Part shown: in pieces, positions 52,425-60,865 of the stretch
Position numbering within the stretch: the stretch's first letter is position 1
Layout of the letters: every line of letters begins with the position of its first letter
NCBI RefSeq assembly: GCF_000152745.1
Contig: NZ_CH672428.1
Location: forward strand, 864,916-928,915
Origin: Oceanicaulis sp. HTCC2633
GTDB lineage: Bacteria; Pseudomonadota; Alphaproteobacteria; Caulobacterales; Maricaulaceae
Reading direction: 5' to 3'
Length of the DNA stretch: 64,000 nt
Notes under the pieces: model-generated
The model's input: only the letters and a program-made list of their open reading frames with translations
What the model was told of the DNA's origin: nothing
Databases searched by the model: none
Made by a program: the position numbers and the translations under genes

Positions 52425-53957
52425 TTACCGGGTCTCCGCCTGCCGCCATTCCGGCGCCAGCGGTGTATGGCGGGCGCTGTCATTGGCGGCCTCGACCGCA
52501 TCGACCAGGGAGTCGAGTTCCTCACGGGACAGGATGTCGCCATGACTGACCACGGCCGCGATGCTGCGGGTGTTGCGAATGTCCTCGAGCGGATTGGCGT
52601 TGAGCAGGACCAGATTGGCGCGGAAACCCGGCAGGACGCGTCCCGTATTCCAGTCCATGAACCGACCGGGCGTCGCGGTCGCCGATTCCAGCGCCTGCGC
52701 CGGCGTCATCCCGGCATAGACCAGCGCTTCGAGCTCCTGATGCATGGAATAGCCCGGCGCCATGAGGGGCACATTGGCGTCGGTGCCCGCCACCATGGGC
52801 ACGCCCGCTTCCAGTACAGCCTCGAACATCAGCTGTTGCGCCTCGGCATAGGTGGTCCAATAGGTCTCGTAACGCTCGCGCCAGCCGTCATTGCGATACT
52901 GCTGAGGCACCGAATAGATGTTCACATCGGGCAGCCAGCCCATGGCGCGACCTTCGGCGACGCCCGGATTGACCAGCCCCACCGGCGCTGTTTCCAGAGC
53001 CGCTTCAGTTTCGGTCTTCTGCTGGGCGAAGCTTGAGACCAGCGCCAGCGTGGACGCCAGCACGATCTCGTTGTCGATCATGTGCTGGGCGACCGCGTCG
53101 CGGTGCTGCATCACATAGTCGAGATACTCACCGGCATTGCTGACGCCGTAACCGCCAAAGTCGCGATCGAGCCCCTTGATCAGCTCCTCCACATGGGCGA
53201 CCTCGCTCTGGTTGGACGCCCACAGATCATCGAGCCGCGCCGCCACCGGCACATGCCCCACCAGCGGAATGCCGGCGTCCTCGCTGGCCGCGCTGACCGC
53301 CTCATATCCGCTCAGGCTGAGATAGCTGCTGGCCTTCACCGCATCATAGCCGTCAGCCGCCAGCTCCCGGACCAGCTGGTCCGCCGCCTCTGGCGTGCGG
53401 GCGACATTGCGCTTGGACGTCAGGGACTGCCACAAGCCTTCGGCAAAGTCATAGGTGGCGATTTGCGCCGCCACCACGAAGATGTCCGGACCCAGAAGCT
53501 CGCCTTCACTGATCTGATCGCGCCATTCGAGATGATGGGGCTGGCCATGCATTTCACGGATCTGGGTCACCCCATAGGCGAGATACAGCGCCAGATCGTT
53601 CTGGCTGTTCCACAAATGCACGTGGGAATCGGTGAGGCCGGGCATCAGATAGCGCCCCTCGCCATCCATGGCCGGGGCATTGGCCCGCGCCGCCAGATCC
53701 AGCCCCATATCGGCGATGACGCCGTTCTCGATGACCACGTCCATGGGCTCCGAGAACTGCTCCGAGCCCGGCTCCAGCACACGCACATTCGCCAGGACAT
53801 AGCGTTCAGGCGTCTCATCGGAGGGCTGCAGCGCGATGACCGGCGTGCGTCCGCCAAACATCTCAAAGACCGAGCGGTCGATCACATAGGCGCCAATTGC
53901 GCCCAGCACGTTCAGCAACACGAAGACGCCCAGAATTCGAAGGCCCCATTTCAACAT
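52425..53957 (-). CDS. Membrane-anchored amidohydrolase-family protein
   Basis: A 510-residue protein from ATG 53955-53957, preceded by GAGGAGATAGAG. An N-terminal helix (ILGVFVLLNVLGAIGAYVI) anchors it. The amidohydrolase core has the metal motif LTDSHVHLWNS (HxH), VGHVPVAARL and VAHVEELI for further histidines, and GVPMVAGTDANVPL with the catalytic Asp. The tail GMTPAQALESATATPGRFM is typical of imidazolonepropionase-like and prolidase-type members. It is divergent from a TetR regulator. Confidence 0.88.
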   Translation of the reverse strand: MLKWGLRILGVFVLLNVLGAIGAYVIDRSVFEMFGGRTPVIALQPSDETPERYVLANVRVLEPGSEQFSEPMDVVIENGVIADMGLDLAARANAPAMDGEGRYLMPGLTDSHVHLWNSQNDLALYLAYGVTQIREMHGQPHHLEWRDQISEGELLGPDIFVVAAQIATYDFAEGLWQSLTSKRNVARTPEAADQLVRELAADGYDAVKASSYLSLSGYEAVSAASEDAGIPLVGHVPVAARLDDLWASNQSEVAHVEELIKGLDRDFGGYGVSNAGEYLDYVMQHRDAVAQHMIDNEIVLASTLALVSSFAQQKTETEAALETAPVGLVNPGVAEGRAMGWLPDVNIYSVPQQYRNDGWRERYETYWTTYAEAQQLMFEAVLEAGVPMVAGTDANVPLMAPGYSMHQELEALVYAGMTPAQALESATATPGRFMDWNTGRVLPGFRANLVLLNANPLEDIRNTRSIAAVVSHGDILSREELDSLVDAVEAANDSARHTPLAPEWRQAETR

Positions 53958-53988
53958 CTCTATCTCCTCAAGGCGTCTGACCACGCCT

Positions 53989-54040
53989 GTATCTTTACAT
54001 TGTCAAGATACGCTAGCCGCGCTATCTTGTCAGTGTCAAG
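53989..54040 (+). promoter_or_regulatory. tetR promoter with palindromic operators
   Basis: A 7-bp-arm palindrome GTATCTT/AAGATAC (53989-54011) and a shorter CTTG/CAAG repeat (54026-54040) flank the promoter elements TTGTCA (54000-54005) and TATCTT (54023-54028), spaced 17 bases. The layout suggests TetR autoregulation and control of the divergent amidohydrolase. Confidence 0.65.
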
Positions 54041-54065
54041 TTTGAAATCGAAGCGGGTGACGAAA

Positions 54066-54707
54066 ATGGCGATGACCGCGAAGCAGCCGTACCATAAAGG
54101 CGATCTGCCGGCCCTTCTGCTGAAGGCCGCCGAGGAGGAATTGTCGGAAAACGGGCTGGAACGCTTCTCGCTCCGCGCCGCGGCCAAGCGCGCCAATGTC
54201 AGCCATGCCGCCCCGGCGCACCATTTCAAGGACATGACGGGACTTCTGAGCGCGCTGGGCGCGGAGGGCTATCGACGCCTGATCGCGGCGCAGGAGCACC
54301 GCCAGGCGCAGGCGGCGCCAGACCGCGTGTCACAGTTTGTGGCGCTCGGTCTGGGCTATGCGGATTTCGCCGAAGCCCATCCGGCGCTGTTCCAGCTGAT
54401 GTTCGCGTCAGAAAAGCCCGATCGCAGCCATCCCGACTTCGCCGAGGCCTCGCTCGCCGCCTTCGCCAAGCTCCAGGACGGGGTCAACGCGCTTTATCCC
54501 GATGAAACGGATGAGGCGCGTCGCACCACCATGCTGATGACGTCCTGGTCGGTGGTGCATGGCCTCGCCGAGCTGATCATTTCAGGCCGCGCCGCGGCGC
54601 CCATGCAGCTCGACGTGCGCACGCCGGAAGAGCGGGACGCGATGATCCACGCCATTCTGATGCGCGTGCATGAGGTGAAGGGGCAGCAAACAGAACGAAG
54701 CAGCTAA
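54066..54707 (+). CDS. TetR-family transcriptional regulator
   Basis: A 213-residue regulator from ATG 54066. The N-terminal HTH has ALLLKAAEEELSENGLERF and SLRAAAKRANVSHAAPAHHFKD. The C-terminal ligand domain (about 85-195, TetR_C_33-like) has LGYADFAEAHPALFQLMF, a phrase common in the WHG-type TetR proteins. Its stop overlaps the stop of the convergent AT-rich gene. It probably controls the divergent amidohydrolase. Confidence 0.92.
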   Translation: MAMTAKQPYHKGDLPALLLKAAEEELSENGLERFSLRAAAKRANVSHAAPAHHFKDMTGLLSALGAEGYRRLIAAQEHRQAQAAPDRVSQFVALGLGYADFAEAHPALFQLMFASEKPDRSHPDFAEASLAAFAKLQDGVNALYPDETDEARRTTMLMTSWSVVHGLAELIISGRAAAPMQLDVRTPEERDAMIHAILMRVHEVKGQQTERSS

Positions 54708-55465
54708 GAAAACTGCCTCATTAAAGTGTCAAACAACCTAGCCCTTAAGACACTCGCATTTTTGCACAACTTCATATTTGAAAGATGGGCCAATTCTCCA
54801 AGCGTCAATAGGAACCCACCAGAACTATAATACTTTGGTACGTCCCCAAACATTCCTTCGTAATACTCTTTACTAACGCCTCGAACTCGTGACTTCGGGA
54901 AGGAACATTGATGAAAAGAGTTTTGAAAATCAGACTTAGTGTAAAGAAACCCTAACGCAACCATTTCCTCAATAGAGAAAACACTTCGAGAAACAAGAAG
55001 ATCGGACCTCATAAACGATTCATTCAAATCAATCCCCAAAAGCGCTAATCCTAAGTCCTTATAATAGTTATCTAAAAAATAATCAGAACCATCTGAATCA
55101 TGGAACAAATTAAATATATAATCCATATTATAATTCAAACGATACATTAAGTTTTCTTCAAACAAAATCCCTAGATTTTCAGGCCATACTGTTTGGCTTA
55201 CACTAGCCACTTCCATTCGGACATCGCCAAGTTTAACATCCGATAAGTTTGCTTCAGATAAATTTGAAAAACTTAAATCGTATCCAGTAAGGTCCAAATC
55301 ACCAAAATCTACGCCACTTAAATCAACCCCAACAAGGTCAGAAGAAACATCAACTTCCGCTACATCAATAAGCTGCTTCAGAGTTGCGCCCCTCATCCCA
55401 ATGACACGCTCAAATCTATCCAAAGAGTCCGGGTTTATGTGTATCCTATTTGGCAAATTTAGCAT
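54704..55465 (-). CDS. AT-rich pentapeptide-repeat protein
   Basis: A 253-residue protein from ATG 55463-55465, with a GTG one codon upstream also possible. Residues 43-82 form eight or so pentapeptide units (A/D-L-x-x-x: VDLSG, VDFGD, LDLTG, YDLSF, SNLSE, ANLSD). The rest is unrecognised and rich in Phe, Leu, Asn and Tyr. Base composition is far more AT-rich than any neighbour, and codons end in A or T. It overlaps the upstream gene by 20 bases, so both form one unit. No signal peptide or membrane helix is present. Confidence 0.85.
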   Translation of the reverse strand: MLNLPNRIHINPDSLDRFERVIGMRGATLKQLIDVAEVDVSSDLVGVDLSGVDFGDLDLTGYDLSFSNLSEANLSDVKLGDVRMEVASVSQTVWPENLGILFEENLMYRLNYNMDYIFNLFHDSDGSDYFLDNYYKDLGLALLGIDLNESFMRSDLLVSRSVFSIEEMVALGFLYTKSDFQNSFHQCSFPKSRVRGVSKEYYEGMFGDVPKYYSSGGFLLTLGELAHLSNMKLCKNASVLRARLFDTLMRQFS

Positions 55466-56198
55466 CACTCAGAATAAATTCTGACCCCTGTTTTTGAATC
55501 TCCTTCTTCAGCAAAACCTCAATTACAGCCCTAACTTGCCTATCTTTATTTGGCAGCAAACGCCCCGTATTGATTTCGCAGCAATCTATCACAATAATAT
55601 CTGAGACACTGAAGCAAATTTCGGTTACAACATCGCCTTGATTCTTATCTATAATAATGTCGCAAATATTATCGTCCCCTAGATATTTTCCCTCTAGGAG
55701 ACCACCTCTTATTTCTTGTATTTTCCAACGCCCATTAGGGAGCGCTAACACTCTATCGTGGATCGACGCGTAACTTTCAGACTGAATTTTACGCGCCAAT
55801 ACACCCTTTTCCGCATTAGCTCTCAGCTCTGCCTTTGCTCCCACACTTGAAACTCCAACCACAGCACCAGCACCAACTTTTTTTCCTGAAGAAAGTTCAG
55901 CTTCATGCCTTAAATCATACTGTACTTGCATGGGCTTTTGCCGATTAGCTAAACGGGAAGAGTTATCTATCTCTCCACCTTCAACGCAAATCTTTACATA
56001 GGCCCTTTTAATTCCAAAAGTAACCTCAACTCTCTCAGAGAGAATTTTGGAAAAACCGAATGTAAGACTGACATTTAGGGGCAGTAGTGTATCTGACCCT
56101 CCCTGCGTCTCTTCAACATCCAAGTCGCATAATTCCGGCTCATAGTTCTCAATATTAAACTTTACCCGGTCAGGCCTTGAGCCAGAATCATGCACCAT
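55446..56198 (-). CDS. AT-rich unknown protein, first gene of the foreign pair
   Basis: A 250-residue soluble protein from ATG 56196-56198 (AGGAAA upstream, partly inside the end of the NMO gene). It is mostly beta-rich: VKFNIENYEP, LLPLNVSLTFGFSK, RVEVTFGIKRAYVKIC, then a Gly/Ala-rich helix region GKKVGAGAVVGVSSVGAKAE (about 117-136), and VVTEICFSVSDIIVIDCCEI. No known motif is seen. It is AT-rich and stands 4 bases after the NMO stop. Toxin, immunity or defence roles are guesses. Confidence 0.8.
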   Translation of the reverse strand: MVHDSGSRPDRVKFNIENYEPELCDLDVEETQGGSDTLLPLNVSLTFGFSKILSERVEVTFGIKRAYVKICVEGGEIDNSSRLANRQKPMQVQYDLRHEAELSSGKKVGAGAVVGVSSVGAKAELRANAEKGVLARKIQSESYASIHDRVLALPNGRWKIQEIRGGLLEGKYLGDDNICDIIIDKNQGDVVTEICFSVSDIIVIDCCEINTGRLLPNKDRQVRAVIEVLLKKEIQKQGSEFILSDAKFAK

Positions 56199-56202
56199 CA
56201 AA

Positions 56203-57168
56203 CTATTTCCTGCAGATGCGCTGCTTGGCGGCTTCGTACTGGGCCTGAAGCTCGGACACATAGGCGCCGGCGCTCTGGACCTTCTTGATCGAGCCCACGC
56301 CCTGACCGGAACCCCAGATGTCTTTCCAGGCCTTGGCGTCGGTATTGCCGCCAGAGCCAAAGTTCATCGCGGAAGGATCGCTCTCGGGCAGATTGTTCGG
56401 GTCAAGCCCGGCATCCTCGATAGACTTGCGCAGATAGTTGCCGTGTACGCCGGTGAAGAGGTTGGAATAGATGATGTCTTCCGCGGTGCTGTCGACGATG
56501 GACTGCTTGTAGGCCTCGCTGGCGCGCGCCTCTTCGGTGGCGATGAAGGCCGAGCCGATATAGGCGTAATCCGCGCCCAGCGCCTGGGCTCCGAGGACGC
56601 CGGCGCCGGTGGAGATGGAGCCGGACAGCGCAATCGGGCCGTCAAAGAATTCGCGGATCTCGCTGACGAGACCAAAGGGCGACAGGGTGCCGGCATGGCC
56701 GCCCGCGCCGGCGCAGACCGGGATCAGGCCATCGGCGCCTTTTTCCAACGCCTTGTGCGCGAACTTGATGTTGATTATGTCGTGCATCGTCTCGCCGCCC
56801 CAGCCATGCACGGCCTGGTTCAGCTCTTCGCGGGCGCCCAGCGAGGTGATGACCAGCGGCACCTTGTATTTCTCACAGGTGGCGAGGTCGGCCTCGAGCC
56901 GGTCATTGGAGCGGTGCACGATCTGGTTCACCGCAAACGGCGCGGCAGGCGCGTCCGGATTGGCCTTGTTGTAGCTGTCGAGCTCGGACGTGATCTCGTC
57001 GAGCCATTCATCAAGCTGGCTCTGCGGGCGCGCATTCAGCGCCGGGAACGAGCCGACAATGCCCGCCTTGCACTGGGCGATGACCAGTTTGGGGTTGGAG
57101 ATGATGAACAGCGGCGAGCCGATGACGGGCAGACGCAGCTTGCCTTTGAGGCATTTGAGTTCGGACAC
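56203..57168 (-). CDS. Nitronate monooxygenase (NMO family)
   Basis: A 321-residue FMN-dependent enzyme that oxidises nitronates. The chosen start is GTG 57166-57168, preceded by GGGGAGGA, giving VSELKCLKGKLRLPVIGSP, the usual family opening. Motifs include AQCKAGIVGSFPALNAR, the GAGGHAGTLSPFGL loop with its catalytic-region His, ALSGSISTGAG and GADYAYIGSAFIAT, which binds FMN phosphate. The C-terminus is tightly followed by the AT-rich pair. Confidence 0.93.
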   Translation of the reverse strand: MSELKCLKGKLRLPVIGSPLFIISNPKLVIAQCKAGIVGSFPALNARPQSQLDEWLDEITSELDSYNKANPDAPAAPFAVNQIVHRSNDRLEADLATCEKYKVPLVITSLGAREELNQAVHGWGGETMHDIINIKFAHKALEKGADGLIPVCAGAGGHAGTLSPFGLVSEIREFFDGPIALSGSISTGAGVLGAQALGADYAYIGSAFIATEEARASEAYKQSIVDSTAEDIIYSNLFTGVHGNYLRKSIEDAGLDPNNLPESDPSAMNFGSGGNTDAKAWKDIWGSGQGVGSIKKVQSAGAYVSELQAQYEAAKQRICRK

Positions 57169-57243
57169 GCGGGCTTCCTCCCCTGCGGTTGGCATAACAG
57201 TGTTTTGCCCAAGGCTAGCGCAGATTTCGCGCAAGAAAAGCGC

Positions 57244-57786
57244 TCAGAGCGGTTTAACAAAATACACGGTGTCGATGCCGACGCCACGATCATCCTTAAG
57301 GCGTAATCTTTCTTCAAAGCCCAGCTGGGCGATGAGCGGCAAATGGGCGGCGTTGGTGCTCCAGGTGCGGGTCGCGACCGAGGGCTCTGCGGACCAGCTC
57401 TGCGCCAGTTCAAACAGTCGCGCATATAGCTGTCGCGCCAGCCCCCGTCCCCGCGCCGATTCGGCGACGATCAGGGTGGACAGATAGGCCGCAACCGTCA
57501 GCTCCAGCGCATCAAGGCGCTTGTCCCGCGCCACGCTCATCATGCCGAGCACGCGCCCGTCTTCCGCTGCCGAGATAAGGGCGTGCTGCTGGATCGAGGT
57601 CCAATAGGCGTCCGGCTTGGCGTCCAGCACCTCGCCGGCGCCCACCGACAGGCCTTGCTCCGGCGTGCGCGCCCGCAAGGGCGGCCAGAAGGCGTCATCG
57701 GCTTCAAGCACCAACGCCCACACATCCGCGCGAACAGCGTCTGGCGCCTCCGCCAGCGTGTCATGCACCGTAAACGTCACGCTCAT
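57244..57786 (-). CDS. GNAT-family N-acetyltransferase
   Basis: A 180-residue protein from ATG 57784-57786, which overlaps the sseA stop (ATGA). The acetyl-CoA site is VAAYLSTLIVAESARGRGLARQLYA, a normal V/I-x-x-x-x-R-G-x-G-x-A loop. The N-terminal half is divergent. The substrate is unknown. It shares an operon with the rhodanese. Confidence 0.88.
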   Translation of the reverse strand: MSVTFTVHDTLAEAPDAVRADVWALVLEADDAFWPPLRARTPEQGLSVGAGEVLDAKPDAYWTSIQQHALISAAEDGRVLGMMSVARDKRLDALELTVAAYLSTLIVAESARGRGLARQLYARLFELAQSWSAEPSVATRTWSTNAAHLPLIAQLGFEERLRLKDDRGVGIDTVYFVKPL

Positions 57787-58616
57787 GCCGGGCCGGTCTC
57801 CACGGGCAGGTCGCGGGCGCCCCAATCGGCCCAGCTGCCGTCATAGAGGCGCACATCGCGGAAACCGGCGCTCAGGAAGGCCGCGCTGAGGATCGCCGCG
57901 GTCACGCCCGACCCGCAGGTCGTGATGATGCGCGTGTCGCGGCTGATGCGCGGCAGCGCCGCTTCCAGCGCGTCTTCGGACTTGAGCTTGCCTTCGGGCG
58001 TCAGAAGCTGAGGGAAGGGCAGATTGACCGAGCCGGGGATATGGCCTGACTTAAGCCCCTTGCGCGGTTCGGGCTCCGTGCCCTCAAACCGCCCCTTGGA
58101 TCGCGCATCCACGACCAACGCCTTGCCCGATCGGGTGGCGTGGGAGACATCCTCCCAGGTCACCGTGTCGTCCCAGATCATCCGCGGCGTGCGCTCAATG
58201 GCGGGATGGCGGCGGAAAATCTCGCCGCTTTCAATCGCTCCGCCCGATTTGCGCCAGGCGTTGAGCCCGCCATCCAGAATGCGCACATCGCAGCCAAAGC
58301 GGCGGAAGGTCCACCAGACCCGCGCAGCGCCCACCATCGAGGTCTGGTCATAGATGATGAATTTCTCTCCGCCGCTTAGGCCATGCCAGCTCAGCCAGCG
58401 GGCGAAGGCCGCCGCGCCGGGCGCCATGTGCGGCAGGGTGGAAGTGGCGTCGCAAACGCCATCGATATCGAAATAGACCGCGCGCGGCAGGCGGCGCTCC
58501 TCGAACACCTCCTCGCCCGTCATGCCCGATCCGGGCAGGAACCAGCTCGCTTCCACAAATACAGGGTCTGCTTCGGCCAGCGCCTGTATCGCGCTGATTG
58601 TCACCGTTTCCCGCAT
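57783..58616 (-). CDS. sseA: 3-mercaptopyruvate sulfurtransferase
   Basis: SseA moves sulfur from 3-mercaptopyruvate to a thiol acceptor. The 277-residue protein contains two rhodanese domains: an inactive N-terminal one with GSGMTGEEVFEERRLP and a catalytic C-terminal one with active Cys234 in CGSGVTAA, the mercaptopyruvate-type loop rather than the CRKG of thiosulfate rhodanese. GHIPGSVNLPFPQLL is also standard. It is divergent from the CoA-transferase gene. Confidence 0.93.
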   Translation of the reverse strand: MRETVTISAIQALAEADPVFVEASWFLPGSGMTGEEVFEERRLPRAVYFDIDGVCDATSTLPHMAPGAAAFARWLSWHGLSGGEKFIIYDQTSMVGAARVWWTFRRFGCDVRILDGGLNAWRKSGGAIESGEIFRRHPAIERTPRMIWDDTVTWEDVSHATRSGKALVVDARSKGRFEGTEPEPRKGLKSGHIPGSVNLPFPQLLTPEGKLKSEDALEAALPRISRDTRIITTCGSGVTAAILSAAFLSAGFRDVRLYDGSWADWGARDLPVETGPA

Positions 58617-58734
58617 CAGGGCGATTCTCCCGAACTAATCGTATTCACCGTACCAGCTTGTCTTGTCCGCGCCATCTGGCTGGGCCAGTCTGGACGAAAT
58701 GACGCGAAAAATCGCGCGCTTACGGGAGGAAAAC

Positions 58735-59904
58735 ATGACCCCAGCCACACCCCTGGCCGGGCTGAGAGTGCTTGACCTGACGACCGTCGTCGCCGGACCA
58801 ATCGCCAGCCTGACCCTCGCCCAGCAGGGCGCCCATATCATCAAGGTCGAACCACCGGGCGGTGATCTTGTCCGCCGCCTGGGCTTCATCGCGAAAGACG
58901 GCTCGAGTTCCACCTTCCAGACGCTCAATCGCGGCAAGGCGCTGATCAGTCTTGATCTTTCCACCGAAGACGGCCGCGCCGCCCTGGCCCCGCTGGTCGA
59001 GCAATCTGATGTGGTCATGCACAATTACCGCCCGGCGGCGGCGAGGAAGCTGGGCCTCGACGCCGACAGCCTGCGCGCCCGACATGACGGGCTGATCGTC
59101 GCCGAAGTGACGGGCTTCGGCCCGTGGGATCCCTTGAGCGATGTGCGCGCCTATGACCCGGTGATCCAGGCCGAAAGCGGGCTCGCAGCCCGCCCGGACA
59201 AGCCCGAGCCCGAGCTGTACCCCCAGTATATCTGCGACAAGGTGGCGGGGCTCTATCTGTGCCAGGCGATCACCAGCGCCCTTGTGGGCCGCGAGCGCGA
59301 TGGCGCGGGTCGTCATGTGGCCGTCTCCATGCTGGAAGCCGCCCTCGCCTTTTCCTGGATGGATGTGCACATGCCGCTGACGCTGAAGGACCCGCTTCAG
59401 CCCGGCCCCAACATCGCCAAGGTCTATCGCCCCTGGAAGGCGGCCGATGGCTGGTTCGTCGTGGTGATGTTGTCAGAAAAGGAATTCGGCGCCTGGTGCG
59501 AAGTGGTCGGGGCGCCTCAGCTGCTCGATGATCCGCGCTGTGCGGACATGGCCAGCCGCTTCATCAACTGGGATTTCATCCGCGAAACCTGCGCGCCGCT
59601 GGCCGAACACCAGTCCGCGGATGAGCTTCTGGACCGCCTGCGCGAGGCGGGCGTGCCGGCGGGCAAGGTGAATACCTCTGACGATATTCTGAATCATCCC
59701 CAGCTCGCCAATAGCGGTTTCATCTATGAGGGCGAAGCGGACGGGCCAGGCCCTGTGCGCCTGCCCGGCGCCGCGGCGCGCTTTGACGGCGAACGTCCCG
59801 GTCAGGGCGCGACCTGTTCGGGTCAGCTGGGCGCGGACACCCGCATGGTTCTTGAAAAAGCCGGGGTGGATGACGCCCTGATCGCACGTATTTGCGGAGA
59901 CTGA
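58735..59904 (+). CDS. Family III (CaiB/BaiF) CoA-transferase
   Basis: A 389-residue protein from ATG 58735 (GGGAGG upstream). The family start is GLRVLDLTTVVAGPIASL, then IIKVEPPGGDLVRRLG. The catalytic Asp is Asp141 in AYDPVIQAESG. LNRGKALISLDLS and QPGPNIAKVY also fit. It swaps CoA between carboxylic acids. The crotonase one base downstream suggests an acyl-CoA catabolic pair; the acid is not known. Confidence 0.92.
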   Translation: MTPATPLAGLRVLDLTTVVAGPIASLTLAQQGAHIIKVEPPGGDLVRRLGFIAKDGSSSTFQTLNRGKALISLDLSTEDGRAALAPLVEQSDVVMHNYRPAAARKLGLDADSLRARHDGLIVAEVTGFGPWDPLSDVRAYDPVIQAESGLAARPDKPEPELYPQYICDKVAGLYLCQAITSALVGRERDGAGRHVAVSMLEAALAFSWMDVHMPLTLKDPLQPGPNIAKVYRPWKAADGWFVVVMLSEKEFGAWCEVVGAPQLLDDPRCADMASRFINWDFIRETCAPLAEHQSADELLDRLREAGVPAGKVNTSDDILNHPQLANSGFIYEGEADGPGPVRLPGAAARFDGERPGQGATCSGQLGADTRMVLEKAGVDDALIARICGD

Positions 59905-59905
59905 G

Positions 59906-60778
59906 ATGAGCGAGTTTTCCACGCTTCTGTACGCCGTCGAGGGTCGTGTCTGCACGATCACCCTGAACCGCCCCGAGCGCCTGAACGCCATCAATGACGC
60001 CATGCCCGGCGACATTTCCCGCGCCATCAAGACAGCCGAACGCGATCCGGCGGTGCATGTGATCGACCTGCAGGGCGCGGGCAAGGGCTTCTGCGGCGGC
60101 TATGACCTCAAGGATTATGCCGAACGCGAGGGCGAACTGCCGGGCAGTCAGGACATGCCCTGGGATCCGATGATCGATTATGCCTTCATGCACCAGAACA
60201 CGCTCGACTTCATGAGCCTGTGGCGCTGTCACAAGCCCACCATCGCCCGCGTGCACGGCGCAGCGGCGGCGGGCGGCTCGGATATCGCGCTGTGCTGTGA
60301 TTTCGTGATCATGGCCGAGGATGCGCGCATCGGTTATCCGCCGGCCCGCGTCTGGGGCGTGCCGACCCCGTCCATGTGGGTCTATCGCCTCGGCCCCCAG
60401 CAGGCCAAGCGCATGATGATGACCGGCGAGCTGATCGACGGCAAAGAGGCCGAGCGTATCGGGCTGGCGCTTGAAGCCGTGCCCGAAGCCGAGCTGGACG
60501 CCGCCGTCGAGCGCCTGGCCGGGCGGTTGCAGGGCGTGCCAAAGAACCAGCTGATGATGACCAAGATGGTGGTCAATCAGGCCTATGAGACCATGGGCAT
60601 TTCCAACACCCAGATGCTGGCGACCGTCTTTGACGGCATTTCGCGACACTCGCCCGAGGGCATGTGGTTCCGTCAGCGCGCCCAGGAGGTCGGATTCAAG
60701 CAGGCCGTCGCCGAGCGTGATGGCGGCGGCCCCATCGCGGCCGAGGTGGAGAAGACGCCCTATGACCGCATGGAATGA
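59906..60778 (+). CDS. Crotonase-superfamily protein, atypical active site
   Basis: A 290-residue crotonase-fold protein with oxyanion-hole loops GAGKGFCGGYDLKDY and VHGAAAAGGSDIALCCDF. The two catalytic glutamates of enoyl-CoA hydratase are missing. GGSDIAL has Asp where Glu144 should be, and YPPARVWG has Pro where Glu164 should be. It is longer than the usual 260 residues. It could be a hydrolase, isomerase or decarboxylase-type member. It follows the CoA-transferase by one base. Confidence 0.88.
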   Translation: MSEFSTLLYAVEGRVCTITLNRPERLNAINDAMPGDISRAIKTAERDPAVHVIDLQGAGKGFCGGYDLKDYAEREGELPGSQDMPWDPMIDYAFMHQNTLDFMSLWRCHKPTIARVHGAAAAGGSDIALCCDFVIMAEDARIGYPPARVWGVPTPSMWVYRLGPQQAKRMMMTGELIDGKEAERIGLALEAVPEAELDAAVERLAGRLQGVPKNQLMMTKMVVNQAYETMGISNTQMLATVFDGISRHSPEGMWFRQRAQEVGFKQAVAERDGGGPIAAEVEKTPYDRME

Positions 60779-60865
60779 CTGAGCCGAACGCCATGACGGC
60801 GTTGCAAGACGGGATGGGGGCGGCTAAGCCGAAAGCCTGACTGTCCCTCCCGCCAAGAGAGCCTC

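Noticed and set aside
53082-54065. A long N-terminal extension of the TetR frame
   Set aside because: The extension runs antisense through the amidohydrolase; the regulator starts naturally at ATG 54066.
54704-56198. A prophage remnant in the AT-rich segment
   Set aside because: Only two genes are present, with no integrase, structural protein, tRNA or direct repeats beside them. A small cassette is a better description.
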